A stretch of DNA of 64,000 nucleotides from the NCBI GenBank assembly GCA_041749015.1, contig JBGTCD010000124.1:20015-84014 (forward strand). The letters run 5' to 3'. Shown in pieces: positions 35,507 to 42,663 of the stretch. The notes under the pieces were generated by a model. It saw only the letters and a program-made list of their open reading frames with translations, searched no databases and was not told the DNA's origin. The DNA comes from JBGTCD01 sp041749015. GTDB lineage: Bacteria > Bacteroidota > Bacteroidia > Cytophagales > Cyclobacteriaceae. A program made the position numbers and the translations under genes. The first letter of the stretch is position 1; every line of letters starts with the position of its first letter.

Positions 35507-36190
35507 ATGAGTACCAAGCCTGAATATGGTCTGATCGTAGCCGGGGGCATTGGCACCCGCATGAAAAACCCCATACCCAAGCAATTTCTGATTCTGGAAG
35601 GCTTGCCGGTACTGATGCATACTATCAGGGCATTCGACCATTATAATCCTGCCATAAAACTGATATTGGTGCTGCCCGCTGAGGAAATACCCACCTGGGC
35701 ACAACTTTGTAAAAAATATCAATTTGACAGGCAGGTCGAAATCGTGGAAGGCGGGTCAACCCGATTCGAATCGGTGAAAAATGGCCTGAGCCACCTCAAC
35801 CCCCCAGGACTGGTAGCCATACACGATGGGGTAAGGCCCCTGGTAAACGCTGACATTATAGGAGCATCCTTCAGAATTGCCGCCATCCATCAAAGCGCTG
35901 TAGCCTCAGTAAGGCTCAAGGAGTCATTGCGCATAACAGACCAGGACACTACCAAATCTGTAGACCGATCAAAATTCAGGCTGATACAAACGCCCCAGAC
36001 TTTTGATCTGGAAATTATTAAAAAGGCTTATCAGGGAAAGGAAGACCCTTCATTTACAGATGATGCAGGAGTAGCTGAAAGGATCGGGGTGAAAATCTCG
36101 TTATTTGAAGGAAGCTATGAAAATATTAAAATCACTACTCCTGAAGATTTGGATATTGCCAGAGTGCTGATGCAAAGGATGCGATCCTGA
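35507..36190 (+). CDS. ispD: 2-C-methyl-D-erythritol 4-phosphate cytidylyltransferase
   Basis: IspD couples CTP to MEP in the non-mevalonate isoprenoid pathway; 227 residues. The nucleotide-binding start is VAGGIGTRMKNPIPKQFL, with VAIHDGVRPLV and TPQTFDLEIIKKAY as further family motifs. TDDAGVAERIG and ITTPEDLDIA are near the end. It follows queA by 9 bp. Confidence 0.97.
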   Translation: MSTKPEYGLIVAGGIGTRMKNPIPKQFLILEGLPVLMHTIRAFDHYNPAIKLILVLPAEEIPTWAQLCKKYQFDRQVEIVEGGSTRFESVKNGLSHLNPPGLVAIHDGVRPLVNADIIGASFRIAAIHQSAVASVRLKESLRITDQDTTKSVDRSKFRLIQTPQTFDLEIIKKAYQGKEDPSFTDDAGVAERIGVKISLFEGSYENIKITTPEDLDIARVLMQRMRS

Positions 36191-36205
36191 CACTCTGGAA
36201 AAAAT

Positions 36206-36427
36206 TTAATATTCGTCTTCGTTAAAAAAGAAATCCTCTTTGGTCGGATAGTCCGGCCAAATCTCTTCAATATTCTCATAAGGCTGTCCGTCATCTTCAA
36301 GCTCCTGAAGATTTTCTACCACTTCCAGTGGCGCGCCAGTTCTGATTGAGTAATCAATAAGCTCATCTTTGGTAGCCGGCCATGGGGCGTCTTCCAGATA
36401 TGAGGCAAGTTCTAAGGTCCAATACAT
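36206..36427 (-). CDS. DUF2795 domain small acidic protein
   Basis: A 73-residue acidic protein: WTLELASYLEDAPWPATKDELIDYSIRTG resembles DUF2795, and the C-terminus is rich in Asp, Glu and aromatic residues (IWPDYPTKEDFFF). It is widely conserved in Bacteroidota, usually as a single gene; its function is not established. It converges on ispD (15 bp apart) and diverges from ettA. Confidence 0.8.
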   Translation of the reverse strand: MYWTLELASYLEDAPWPATKDELIDYSIRTGAPLEVVENLQELEDDGQPYENIEEIWPDYPTKEDFFFNEDEY

Positions 36428-36573
36428 AATTCCTTCCTTTCGGTTCGTTTCTAATTTGGCTGCAAAAATAGAATTTAATATTGTAAATCAAATTCTATTG
36501 GTTTTATTTATTCCTCTATACAAAATCATGTATAAAAAGGTTTGTCTAAAATAGTATAAATCAGAATTACGGC

Positions 36574-36599
36574 TTTGACAAAAGTTTGTTATATTTTTG
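36574..36599 (+). promoter_or_regulatory. Candidate promoter of the EttA-like gene
   Basis: TTTG at 36574-36577 and TATTTTTG (exact TAnnTTTG) at 36592-36599 lie 14 nt apart, somewhat closer than the usual spacing. The remaining ~66-nt leader shows no feature. The 238-bp divergent gap to the DUF2795 gene holds nothing else I can name. Confidence 0.4.
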
Positions 36600-36665
36600 T
36601 CCTGCTCTTTTGGAGCAAAAAAACCGTTCAGTCAATCAATACCACGATAAAAACATGAATTTCAT

Positions 36666-38348
36666 ATGTCAGATGAAAAAATAATTTTTTCCATGTCCGG
36701 GGTCACCAAGACCTTCCCCCCTAAAAAACAGGTTCTTAAAGATATTTACCTCTCCTTTTTTTACGGAGCCAAAATAGGTGTCCTGGGACTAAACGGATCG
36801 GGAAAGTCTAGCCTTCTGAGAATAATCGCCGGCATTGATAAGGACATCCAGGGTGATGTGGTTTTTTCTCCAGGATTCACAGTAGGGCTTCTGGAGCAGG
36901 AGCCTCAGCTTGACCCAGACAAAACGGTAAAGGAAATTGTGGAGGAAGGCGTGCAAGATGTGGTGAACCTCTTGAAGGAGTTTGAGGAGATCAATATGAA
37001 ATTTGCTGATCCGGATGTATTGGCCGATGCCAACAAAATGGAGAAGCTCATAGAAAAGCAGGGTGCCGTACAGGAATTACTCGACCAAAACAATGCTTGG
37101 GAGCTTGAAAACAAACTTGAAGTAGCCATGGATGCTCTCAGGACCCCTCCCGCAGAAGAAAAAATCGGGCACTTGTCAGGTGGAGAAAAAAGGCGTGTAG
37201 CCCTATGCAGACTGTTGTTGCGGGAGCCCGACGTGCTCCTACTTGATGAGCCTACCAACCACCTCGATGCGGAGTCAGTCCATTGGCTGGAGCAGCATCT
37301 AAAACTCTATAAAGGTACTGTAATAGCCGTAACCCACGACCGGTATTTCCTGGATAATGTAGCCGGATGGATCCTGGAGCTGGACCGCGGTGAGGGGATT
37401 CCCTGGAAGGGCAACTACTCATCCTGGCTGGAGCAAAAGCAAAAAAGACTAGCCCAGGAAGAAAAGTCCGAATCTAAGAGACAAAAGACCCTGTTGCGCG
37501 AGTTGGAATGGGTGCGCATGGCCCCTAAAGCCCGACAGGCCAAGGCCAAAGCCAGACTCAATGCCTATGACAACCTGCTCAAGGAGGAGTCGAAGGAAAA
37601 AGAAGAAAAACTGGAATTATTTATTCCTCCCGGACCACGGTTGGGTACTAAAGTGATTGAGGTAAAAGGGGTCTCCAAAGCTTATGGAGATAAGTTACTT
37701 TTTGAAAACCTGGAGTTCAGCCTGCCTCAGGGTGGCATTGTAGGCGTGATCGGTCCCAATGGTGCCGGTAAAACCACCTTGTTCAAATTAATTACCGGCC
37801 AGGAAAAACCTGACACCGGCACTTTTGACGTAGGACCTACCGTAAAAATAGCCTATGTAGATCAGGAGCATGATGAGCTCAATCCCGAGGCCACTGTTTG
37901 GGAGGCCATCTCAGGGGGCAATGAAATCATAAAATTGGGAGGGAGAGAAATCAACTCCAGGGCTTATGTCAGTAAATTCAATTTTGGTGGCAGCGATCAG
38001 CAAAAAAAGCTCAAGGAACTGTCCGGAGGGATGCGCAACAGACTGCATCTTTCCATTGCTTTGAAGCAGGATGCCAACCTCTTGCTCCTTGATGAGCCTA
38101 CCAACGACCTGGATGTCAATACCCTGAGGGCACTGGAAGAAGCCTTGGAAAACTTTGGCGGGTGTGCGGTCATCATTTCTCACGACCGGTGGTTTCTGGA
38201 TCGGATCTGCACGCATATTCTGGCCTTCGAAGGGGACAGCAAGGTATATTGGTATGAAGGTAATTTCAGTGATTACGAAGAAAACAGAAGACAAAGACTT
38301 GGTGATACCGCTCCAAAAAGGATCCGGTACAAAAAGCTCAAAGTTTAA
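36666..38348 (+). CDS. ettA: EttA-like ABC-F translational throttle ATPase
   Basis: A 560-residue soluble ABC-F protein with two ATPase domains. Domain 1: Walker A GLNGSGKS (41-48), signature LSGGEKRRVALCR, Walker B LLLDEPTNHLD. Domain 2: GPNGAGKT, LSGGMRNRLHLS, LLLDEPTNDLD. Between them is the basic linker (VRMAPKARQAKAKARLNAYDNLL) and in domain 1 the arm insertion, as in EttA, which gates the ribosomal E site according to ATP/ADP. It lacks transmembrane segments. Confidence 0.93.
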   Translation: MSDEKIIFSMSGVTKTFPPKKQVLKDIYLSFFYGAKIGVLGLNGSGKSSLLRIIAGIDKDIQGDVVFSPGFTVGLLEQEPQLDPDKTVKEIVEEGVQDVVNLLKEFEEINMKFADPDVLADANKMEKLIEKQGAVQELLDQNNAWELENKLEVAMDALRTPPAEEKIGHLSGGEKRRVALCRLLLREPDVLLLDEPTNHLDAESVHWLEQHLKLYKGTVIAVTHDRYFLDNVAGWILELDRGEGIPWKGNYSSWLEQKQKRLAQEEKSESKRQKTLLRELEWVRMAPKARQAKAKARLNAYDNLLKEESKEKEEKLELFIPPGPRLGTKVIEVKGVSKAYGDKLLFENLEFSLPQGGIVGVIGPNGAGKTTLFKLITGQEKPDTGTFDVGPTVKIAYVDQEHDELNPEATVWEAISGGNEIIKLGGREINSRAYVSKFNFGGSDQQKKLKELSGGMRNRLHLSIALKQDANLLLLDEPTNDLDVNTLRALEEALENFGGCAVIISHDRWFLDRICTHILAFEGDSKVYWYEGNFSDYEENRRQRLGDTAPKRIRYKKLKV

Positions 38349-38454
38349 TTTTTGGCATCAACTTTGTCAATTCATTTTAATCAATTAATTTACAATGCCT
38401 TATAATCCATTGGTTAGATTATTGGCAAAACCACCCTATAAAAATTAATGAGCC

Positions 38455-39162
38455 ATGAAAAGATCTCCTGTATTAACTTCTGTATTTGCTTTGCTAATCG
38501 TTTTTTTAGCAACTTCTTGTTTTCAGATACGGGAAAAAATATTCTTCAAAAGTGACGGTTCCGGTAGTTTTGAGCTGACCATGGACATGTCACAGATGAT
38601 GGCCATGATGCAGGGATTTGCTGATTCTATGGGAGAAGATATGGAATCTGAAGAGGAAGGAGAAAGCCAAGATACTACATTCAATGCCCAGATTCCCAAA
38701 CTGGAGGCTCTGGCAGGCATTACCAAAGTAACTACCAGTTCTTCTAAAGAGGGTGTTTCTACTCTGAAGTTTGACTTTAAAAGCATCGATGTCCTGAATC
38801 AAGCGCTCAATGTAGTCTATGAAACAGAAAAAAATCCTGAGGTGGGGGAAGTTAAATTCTTCACCATGGAAAAAAACAAGGTGGTGCGTCATGAAGGTTT
38901 TGATTTATTCAAGGAGATCACCAAATCCATGAAAGATGAAATGGGTGCTCAGGAAGATGAAGATTTCGATCTTAAGTCCAGCCCCTATGCAGCCATGATG
39001 AGTGGTATGGGTTATACTACTGAGTATCAATTTGATAAAAAGATCTCCAAATACTCGAACAAAGCAGCTTTACTTTCTCAGGATAAGAAATCAATCACCA
39101 TATCCTATATGTTCATGGAAGAAGACCAGCCTGAAACCTTGGCCAATGAAATCTCCTTTTAG
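38455..39162 (+). CDS. Lipoprotein of unknown function
   Basis: A 235-residue lipoprotein (LATSC, Cys22). After the signal come a beta-like stretch (REKIFFKSDGSGSFELTMDMSQMM) and a Met/Glu-rich low-complexity section (MEDMESEEEGESQDTT). A pattern near the end (YQFDKKISKYSNK ... SYMFMEEDQPE) follows. I recognise no family. The KSDGSGSFE start recalls envelope lipoproteins with a single beta domain. It is alone, 106 bp after ettA, and followed by a 448-bp repeat-rich spacer. Confidence 0.7.
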   Translation: MKRSPVLTSVFALLIVFLATSCFQIREKIFFKSDGSGSFELTMDMSQMMAMMQGFADSMGEDMESEEEGESQDTTFNAQIPKLEALAGITKVTTSSSKEGVSTLKFDFKSIDVLNQALNVVYETEKNPEVGEVKFFTMEKNKVVRHEGFDLFKEITKSMKDEMGAQEDEDFDLKSSPYAAMMSGMGYTTEYQFDKKISKYSNKAALLSQDKKSITISYMFMEEDQPETLANEISF

Positions 39163-39610
39163 AATAGGGTTAATTTGACAATGATTCAATTTGAAAATTT
39201 GAAGATTAGATTGGGGTGGTGGCTGTGAAGCATGATAGTTGGAGGTTTTCGCCATTAAGTCAAGGCCAATTTGAAGATGAATTAATTTGAAAATTTGAAA
39301 ATTAGTTTAGAGTTGATTTTTAGCTGAAGTGTAATGGTTGTGATTTACCATTTATCAGCATAATTCTAGGTCAAGGTTAATTTGAAAATTTGAAAATTAG
39401 ATTCGGGTTGGGTTTGCTATAAATCGTAAGGTTTGGCTAAGACTAGGTCAGTGTTAAAGTTAGAGTTAAGGCCAAAGTTGATTTGAAAATGAATTAATTT
39501 GATAATTTGAAAATTAGATTCGCGTTGGGTTTGCTATGAATCGTAAGGTTGGACTAATACTAGGTCATTATTTATTAAGGTCAAGGTCAAAGTTAGAGTT
39601 AGAGTCAGCG
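39163..39610. repeat. Gene-free spacer with tandem degenerate repeats
   Basis: No gene is visible in 448 bp. The element AATTTGAAAATTTGAAAATTA occurs four times with small changes (39188, 39284, 39379, 39496). The last two extend into a 72-bp direct repeat, 39379-39450 and 39496-39567, identical at 66 of 72 positions. Runs of GGTCAAGGTCAAAGTTAGAGTTAGAGTC lie between and at the end, ending at the acyltransferase stop. Decayed repeat DNA is the simplest reading. Confidence 0.75.
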
Positions 39611-40525
39611 TCAACCTGGTCTGGTCTTCCACCGATCCTGGATCCATAACCACTGCTCGGGATAGCGCCGAATATAGCCTTCACAGATATCTGTCATGAG
39701 TTGGGTATTGGTGATGATATCGGCTTCCTCATCGCCGGTATTAGTAATGGCAATCTCAGGGCCGATCTCCAGCACTGGTTGCAGCCCCCGGTCCATAAAG
39801 GAGAATAGGGGCACTACCCTGGCACCAGTTCGGAGCGCAAACATAGCAGCACCGATAGGGGTAGCCGCCGGAATGCCGTAGAAATTCACAAAAACACTTT
39901 TTACACGGGTATCCGTATCAATGAGAATAGCCAGATTTCCACCTTCTTTGAGGGTGCGGAATAGTTTCATGGTAGCCTGTCCCCGTGGTATGGCCTGGCT
40001 GCCTTTGCTCTTGCGATAGTCTACCAGTAAATCATTCAGTCGCGGATCTTTCAGTTCGGTGCCGATGATATTGGTTTGATATCCAGCAAGGCCAAGGTAT
40101 GACCCCACAAACTCAAAAGGCCCCATATGGACAGTGAGAAATATGGTACCTCTGTCGAGTTTGCCGGTGGGGGGCAGGTGCTCCCTGCCTCTGACCTCCA
40201 GGAGGTGCTCCAGCTTTTCCAAAGATTGGATGGGGATGGCCCGCACCAAATCCCCGGCGTTGCGGCCCATCATCACAAAGTTTCTTTTGGCCATGCGACG
40301 GATTTCCCGGGGGGATTTTTCATGGCCATAGGCAAGGGCCAGATTACTCAGGCAGATGCGCCGGGAATCACCGATAAGGTAAAAGCCCAGGCCGCCCAGC
40401 CATCCGCACCAATAGACGAACCACTTCCGTGGCAGGATATTGGATATCCAGATGATGGTCTTTACGAGGCTGTAGATCAGGTTGTACTTGAGCCGTTTAC
40501 GCCAGGGTCTTTTAATGGTGGTCAT
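39611..40525 (-). CDS. LpxL/HtrB-family lipid A acyltransferase
   Basis: A 304-residue membrane-anchored acyltransferase adding a late acyl chain to lipid A (or a related lipid). N-terminal hydrophobic segment at ~20-52; catalytic HxxxxE motif His133-Glu138 (TVHMGPFEF), then GTELKDPRLND, IPRGQATMKLF and ILIDTDTRVKSVFVNFYG. The C-terminus has YPEQWLWIQDRWKTRP. This is the LpxL/LpxM family; acyl-chain specificity is not readable. Confidence 0.93.
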   Translation of the reverse strand: MTTIKRPWRKRLKYNLIYSLVKTIIWISNILPRKWFVYWCGWLGGLGFYLIGDSRRICLSNLALAYGHEKSPREIRRMAKRNFVMMGRNAGDLVRAIPIQSLEKLEHLLEVRGREHLPPTGKLDRGTIFLTVHMGPFEFVGSYLGLAGYQTNIIGTELKDPRLNDLLVDYRKSKGSQAIPRGQATMKLFRTLKEGGNLAILIDTDTRVKSVFVNFYGIPAATPIGAAMFALRTGARVVPLFSFMDRGLQPVLEIGPEIAITNTGDEEADIITNTQLMTDICEGYIRRYPEQWLWIQDRWKTRPG

Positions 40526-40596
40526 GTCGCGGCAAAATTAAGATATTTTGATGGAATTGAGTGGGTATGGCTGTAATCATATATAATGAAAATTGA

Positions 40597-40679
40597 CCCT
40601 CGCCATGGTTCGTGTCTGCACGAACCAGGAAGGAGTGTCCGCTCTGGATGGTTTTAGTCGTAGCGTGACGCTACGACCA
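40597..40679 (+). repeat. Dispersed double-hairpin repeat, copy A
   Basis: Two hairpins in 83 bp: GGTTCGTG-TCTG-CACGAACC (40607-40626) and GTCGTAGCG-TGA-CGCTACGAC (40657-40677). It is identical to copy B at 78 of 83 positions. The homology ends a few bases before 40690, just where the ParE-like toxin reading frame loses its family resemblance. The remaining 70 bp to the acyltransferase start show nothing recognisable. Confidence 0.85.
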
Positions 40680-40815
40680 GGGGTGGGGCTTGTTCAGCAG
40701 CATCAAGTTCCTTTAAAAATTCTTCCCCTAAACCTGTCTTTTGTTTTTCATACCATAGATATGACTTATAAACATCCGATTCAGCTTCTTCGGATAATTG
40801 GTAATTAAGGGGCAT
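40654..40815 (-). pseudogene. ParE-type toxin truncated by repeat copy A
   Basis: A 53-codon frame starting at ATG 40815, overlapping the antitoxin gene by 11 bp. Its first ~41 residues are typical of ParE/RelE toxins (LSEEAESDVYKSYLWYEKQ, then TGLGEEFLKELDAA). After residue ~42 the frame enters the dispersed repeat (PPLVVASRYD) and stops in it. A full toxin is about 95-100 residues, so more than half, including the usual catalytic or gyrase-binding C-terminus, is missing. The frame is too short to be obvious and is easily missed. Confidence 0.75.
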
Positions 40816-41044
40816 CCTTTGTGCGATTTCTTATCCTTTCCTTTACCGTTTCCCATGAAGAAAACTTCATCTCCCCTTTTTCATACTTCTCAAGTCTGCT
40901 GTCTAATTCCTTCTTTTGTTCTGCACTCAATTCAAAAGTAATTTCTTGCTCCTCTTTTAGGCCTTGCAGCTTTTTGAGGGTAGGCTTGTCCTCAAGCTCA
41001 GTCAGCCAGTGTATAAGATCGATTTTAACAGATTGTATATCCAT
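40805..41044 (-). CDS. Antitoxin of a truncated ParE-type module
   Basis: A 79-residue acidic, helical protein resembling the putative addiction-module component family (Unstab_antitox): LSAEQKKELDSRLEKYEKG followed by SSWETVKERIR. Its stop overlaps the ATG of the truncated ParE-like gene by 11 bp, the standard antitoxin-toxin order. With the toxin broken, the antitoxin is probably an orphan remnant, though its own frame is intact. Family assignment is by pattern only. Confidence 0.65.
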   Translation of the reverse strand: MDIQSVKIDLIHWLTELEDKPTLKKLQGLKEEQEITFELSAEQKKELDSRLEKYEKGEMKFSSWETVKERIRNRTKDAP

Positions 41045-41127
41045 TCGTGAACTTGGTATTTCTTCCTTAAAGGTAACGATTATTTTAATTATTTAGATTC
41101 ATCATACCAACGGATGAAACTGCTGTA

Positions 41128-41210
41128 CCCTCGCAATGGTTCGTGTCTGCACGAACCAGGAAGGAGCATCCGCTCTGGAAGGTTTTAGTCGTAGCGGGAC
41201 GCTACGACCA
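41128..41210 (+). repeat. Dispersed double-hairpin repeat, copy B
   Basis: Same 83-bp unit as copy A, five mismatches. Hairpins at 41138-41157 and 41188-41208 (loop GGA instead of TGA). Its left side lies 84 bp upstream of the antitoxin start, so copies A and B bracket the broken TA pair. Confidence 0.85.
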
Positions 41211-41290
41211 GGGGGGGCGACTGAGGCGGGGGTTTGGATAGTTCTAAAGGCAACATTTATATTTCATCCTTTATTTACGTAATTTTGTCT

Positions 41291-41455
41291 ATGCCATCAA
41301 AACAATTGCCGGTGACTTTGGATTGTCTCTTAGGCGAAGGTATTAACAGCAGGTTTGACAAAAAGCCCGTTAAACACTTGTAGGATATTGAAAAGTTTGG
41401 TGCTGGCAACAAGGAACATATTTTGCGAGCTCGATGCTTTTCTTGGGAAAAATAA
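41291..41455 (+). other. Possible decayed small gene (amber-interrupted frame)
   Basis: An ATG at 41291 opens 30 codons (MPSKQLPVTLDCLLGEG ... KKPVKHL) closed by TAG at 41381-41383. The same frame then continues for 23 codons (DIEKFGAGNKEHILRA...) to TAA. A -7-like TAATTTTG at 41280-41287 lies just upstream. No family is recognised; the run could be chance. It falls in the 266-bp gap between repeat B and the next antitoxin. Confidence 0.25.
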
Positions 41456-41484
41456 AATGCAGGTATTTAAAATAATTTTAGGAT

Positions 41485-41718
41485 ATGAGATTACAGGTAA
41501 TACAGGACAGCAAAGGAAAAGCCACCGGCGTATATATTCCTATCAATGAATGGAAGGAACTCAAAAAGCAATACCGGGATTTGGAAGCCCTGGAATATCA
41601 AGAGCCTACCAAAGAACAGATTTTACAGGAACTCAAAGAAGCGGTTCAGGAACTTAAATTGGTAGAACAGGGAAAGTTGAAAGCCCGACCCGCAAAAGAG
41701 CTTCTGGATGAGTTATAA
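41485..41718 (+). CDS. Antitoxin of a RelE-type module
   Basis: A 77-residue protein: a short beta N-terminus (RLQVIQDSKGKATGVYIP, resembling a YefM/Phd-like or SpoVT-like edge) followed by Glu/Leu-rich helices (EWKELKKQYRDLEAL ... ILQELKEAVQELKL). It overlaps the downstream RelE-type gene by 11 bp, as toxin-antitoxin pairs do. I assign it as the antitoxin from context and composition; the family is not certain. Confidence 0.65.
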   Translation: MRLQVIQDSKGKATGVYIPINEWKELKKQYRDLEALEYQEPTKEQILQELKEAVQELKLVEQGKLKARPAKELLDEL

Positions 41719-42033
41719 TATTGATTCTATTCCACTTTTTGACAAACAGGCTAAAAGGCTGGCAAAAAAATATCCTTCGCTTAAAAAAGATTTGACGGAG
41801 TTGCTGGAAAGACTTGCCGATAACCCCGAACAGGGAACGGCTCTTGCAATAGCTTCTATAAAATCCGTTTGGTCATTGCTTCCAAAGGTAAAGGAAAGTC
41901 GGGCGGGGCAAGGATTGTTACTTACCTGAAAGTTACCGCCACTACCGTTTTCCTTACCTTCATCTATGACAAGTCCGAAAAAAGTACCATTACCGATAAA
42001 GAACTCAAACAGATTTTTAAACTTATTCCATAA
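41708..42033 (+). pseudogene. RelE-type toxin with a one-base frameshift
   Basis: The first frame gives SIPLFDKQAKRLAKKYPSL ... NPEQGTAL, then runs out of homology and stops at 41929. Adding one G at the GC near 41846 restores LGNSFYKIRLVIASKGKGKSGG and continues through TYLKVTATTVFLTFIYDKS to TAA at 42031-42033. The repaired product is 108 residues with the full RelE/HigB-like fold. So the gene has lost one base (or the sequence has an error there). As it stands the product lacks the C-terminal half. Confidence 0.8.
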
Positions 42034-42049
42034 AATATCCTGGCACATG

Positions 42050-42090
42050 CGCTCTGAGTGGTTTTAGTCGTAGCGGGACGCTACGACCAG
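42050..42090 (+). repeat. Dispersed hairpin repeat, partial copy C
   Basis: Only the right half of the repeat is present: GCTCTGAGTGGTTTTA then the GTCGTAGCG-GGA-CGCTACGAC hairpin (42067-42087). It starts 17 bp after the RelE-type toxin stop. Confidence 0.8.
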
Positions 42091-42147
42091 GGGGAGCCCC
42101 TGCACTTGCTCTCGCATAACATTCGCGCCAGGCTAGGGGGGCAACTT

Positions 42148-42654
42148 TTATCCAACTTCAAAGTGTTCTAAAAAACTATTCAAAAAAAAATTTGATTGAA
42201 TGTTAAATAAGAATATCACAAGCATATACAATATCAATGGAAACAAAAAAACATAGGGGTATTCTTGAACCACTGTCGGAAAGTCCAATAGTGATTTAAT
42301 TACATAATCCATCACTAATAAAAAAATACCTACAATAATAATTACGAGCAAAGTAATCTTAACACCTAACGGTAAAGTCAATTCGATTTCAATTTTGGAT
42401 TTGCCAGCCTGTTCCGAAAAGTATCCTTTAACTTTTAAGAAGGGTGTTCTCGAGTATGTTACTAAAGGTTCCAATTTGAAACGATTACCAATTATTGTAC
42501 CTACATATTTTTTAGACTTCTTTTTAAAAATATTGTTGTACCATTGATTGCTTCCAAACTCATTCAATTCCGCAAAGGACTCGAACCTATTCCTGAACGA
42601 ATCTTTACTTAAATTAGAGTCAATTAACAACTTTTTATAAGGTATAAGTTTCAT
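42148..42654 (-). CDS. Two-helix membrane protein, candidate immunity protein
   Basis: A 168-residue protein: ~95 mostly polar residues (FKKKSKKYVGTIIGNRFKL), then two transmembrane helices at ~98-118 and ~134-153, and a short tail. It starts 9 bp after the stop of the Rhs fragment on the same strand, where cognate immunity genes of polymorphic toxins sit. No family is recognised. Immunity is inferred from position only; if right, the toxin acts at the membrane or periplasm. Base composition is more AT-rich than in the flanking core genes. Confidence 0.55.
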   Translation of the reverse strand: MKLIPYKKLLIDSNLSKDSFRNRFESFAELNEFGSNQWYNNIFKKKSKKYVGTIIGNRFKLEPLVTYSRTPFLKVKGYFSEQAGKSKIEIELTLPLGVKITLLVIIIVGIFLLVMDYVIKSLLDFPTVVQEYPYVFLFPLILYMLVIFLFNIQSNFFLNSFLEHFEVG

Positions 42655-42663
42655 TTTTTTCAG

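Noticed and set aside
39163..39610. Possible CRISPR or non-coding RNA gene in the repeat spacer
   Set aside because: Repeats are irregularly spaced and degenerate, no cas gene is near, and no strong fold or terminator was seen.
40127..40576. 149-codon plus-strand frame opposite the lipid A acyltransferase
   Set aside because: The minus-strand gene has clear catalytic motifs; the opposite frame has none.
40526..40596. Remainder of the ParE toxin on the far side of repeat A
   Set aside because: Translation of the minus strand in all frames gave no recognisable ParE C-terminus; the 3' part seems lost.
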